From Candidatus Thorarchaeota archaeon (GTDB taxonomy: Archaea; Asgardarchaeota; Thorarchaeia; Thorarchaeales; Thorarchaeaceae), in assembly GCA_004524445.1 (NCBI GenBank), contig SDNP01000006.1:36914-100913 (forward strand): 64,000 nt of DNA. Direction: 5' to 3'. The notes under the pieces were generated by a model, which had not been told where the DNA came from, did not search any database, and worked only from the letters and a program-made list of their open reading frames with translations. The position numbers and the translations under genes are program-made. This document shows positions 63,213 to 64,000 of this stretch, piece after piece; positions within the stretch are counted from its first letter, which is position 1; every line of letters begins with the position of its first letter.

Positions 63213-64000
63213 ATGGTAAAGACCGAGAGTTTTAGAGGCAGAGACTACATCAATCTGCTAGACTATACGAAAGAGGAAATTGAAACCCTGATTGATGTTG
63301 CTATTGATTTGAAAAAGAAATACGCACTCTGGGAACCACACAAGCTCCTAGATGCTAAGACGTTGTTCATGATATTCTACAATTCAAGTCTGAGGACGAG
63401 GAATTCATTCGAGGCTGGAATGACACAACTCGGGGGACATGCACACTTTCTTGACCCAAGCAAGATATACGCTCCTGCACTTGAGGGAGATGAGGAGGCA
63501 TATTCTACAGAACGTGTTTCAGACGTAGCTCGCGTTCTGTCTCGGATGGGGCAAGGCATTGCCATCAGGTGTTATGGTGATCCCGTCGGATGGATCTACG
63601 GCAAGGCAAACGAAATCATAAACAACTTTGCCTACTGGGCAGATTGTCCGGTGATTAACATGGAAGATGACAAGTACCATCCCTGCCAGGGATTGGCGGA
63701 TGTCATGACTGTGAAGGAGAAGTTCGGTACATTCAAGGATGTCAAATTTGTTATGAGCTGGGCTTATTCTCCATCAGTTCACAAACCACTTGCTGTCCCT
63801 CAGAGTGCAATCATAGCAGCGACAAAGATGGGAATGGAAACTGTTCTTGCTCATCCAAAGGGTATGGAACTGGATGATGAAATCATCAAGCACTGCAAAC
63901 TGAATGCTGAAAAGAATAACTCGGGTTTTGAAATCATGAATGATATGGAAGAGGCCTTTGAAGGAGCTCATGTCGTGTATCCAAAGGCATGGACTTGTAA
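63213..64000 (+). CDS. Carbamoyltransferase (YgeW/OTCase-like), 3' part missing
   Basis: 262 codons visible before the right edge. Carbamoyl-phosphate site FYNSSLRTRNSFE (SxRTR), a YAPALEGDEEAYSTERVSD insertion and KYHPCQGLADVMT (HPxQxLxD). The overall pattern is closer to the knotted YgeW-type or N-acetylornithine carbamoyltransferases than to classical ornithine carbamoyltransferase, but the missing C-terminus prevents a firm call. ATG at 63213. Confidence 0.8.
   Translation, partial: MVKTESFRGRDYINLLDYTKEEIETLIDVAIDLKKKYALWEPHKLLDAKTLFMIFYNSSLRTRNSFEAGMTQLGGHAHFLDPSKIYAPALEGDEEAYSTERVSDVARVLSRMGQGIAIRCYGDPVGWIYGKANEIINNFAYWADCPVINMEDDKYHPCQGLADVMTVKEKFGTFKDVKFVMSWAYSPSVHKPLAVPQSAIIAATKMGMETVLAHPKGMELDDEIIKHCKLNAEKNNSGFEIMNDMEEAFEGAHVVYPKAWTC

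Overview
The window comes from an archaeon. It carries archaeal-type PheS/PheT, an aRF1 release factor (NIKS and GGQ motifs), Mre11-Rad50, inositol-1-phosphate synthase, a DUF99 protein, a group 4 membrane [NiFe]-hydrogenase and TATA-type promoters. Several Roadblock/LC7 proteins, a UMF1/Atg22-like carrier and many archaeal proteins of unknown function point to an Asgard archaeon, perhaps Thorarchaeota-like. That placement is inference. Many starts follow a Shine-Dalgarno of the form GGTGATC or GAGGT, and GTG and TTG starts are common; I used this to choose starts.

Layout. 1-3035 (minus): pheS-pheT (pheT runs off the edge). 3381-4460: aRF1 without its usual minidomain. 4465-5833 (minus): a three-gene set with a Cas4-like membrane nuclease split over two reading frames. 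5882-12348: MFS carrier, membrane proteins, a circularly permuted peptide-binding protein, a DedA-type protein and a CpXC zinc protein. 12343-13410 (minus): inositol phosphate synthase. 13544-13771: a probable structured RNA. 14018-14419: SSB-like OB-fold protein. 14430-18879 (minus): operon of an SCP2-like protein, two paralogous FAD oxidases and an Fe-S CCG protein. 19601-20122: decayed beta-helix gene. 20391-20975 (minus): rubrerythrin.

21596-29438 holds the hydrogenase in two convergent operons. The catalytic module (small subunit, large subunit, NuoH-like, ferredoxin) is on the plus strand. The antiporter-like module (NuoL-, HyfE- and NuoN-like) is on the minus strand. Together they should couple ferredoxin and H2 chemistry to ion pumping. 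30109-32477 is mre11 followed by a strikingly short rad50 with all ATPase motifs but almost no coiled coil and no zinc hook.

32482-46084 mixes a FAD reductase, HAD protein, swivel-domain protein, gamma-carbonic-anhydrase-like protein, ABC exporter, a DMT transporter fused to an Lrp-type ligand-binding domain beside a free-standing copy of that domain, a coiled-coil protein, an ATP-grasp ligase and GlmS. 46234-55497 has a double winged-helix regulator, double and single Roadblock proteins, a BMP-type binding protein, an HD phosphohydrolase, DUF99, a subtilisin, a CPBP protease, dodecin and an orphan ABC permease. 55625-64000 has a HAD phosphatase, a DegT aminotransferase, DUF2085, an A-type flavoprotein, a penicillin-acylase family protein and the start of a carbamoyltransferase.

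The most interesting items are the hookless Rad50, the permuted binding protein, the split membrane Cas4-like nuclease, the transporter-RAM fusion and the unassigned RNA at 13544-13771. All family calls are by eye; no database search was possible.
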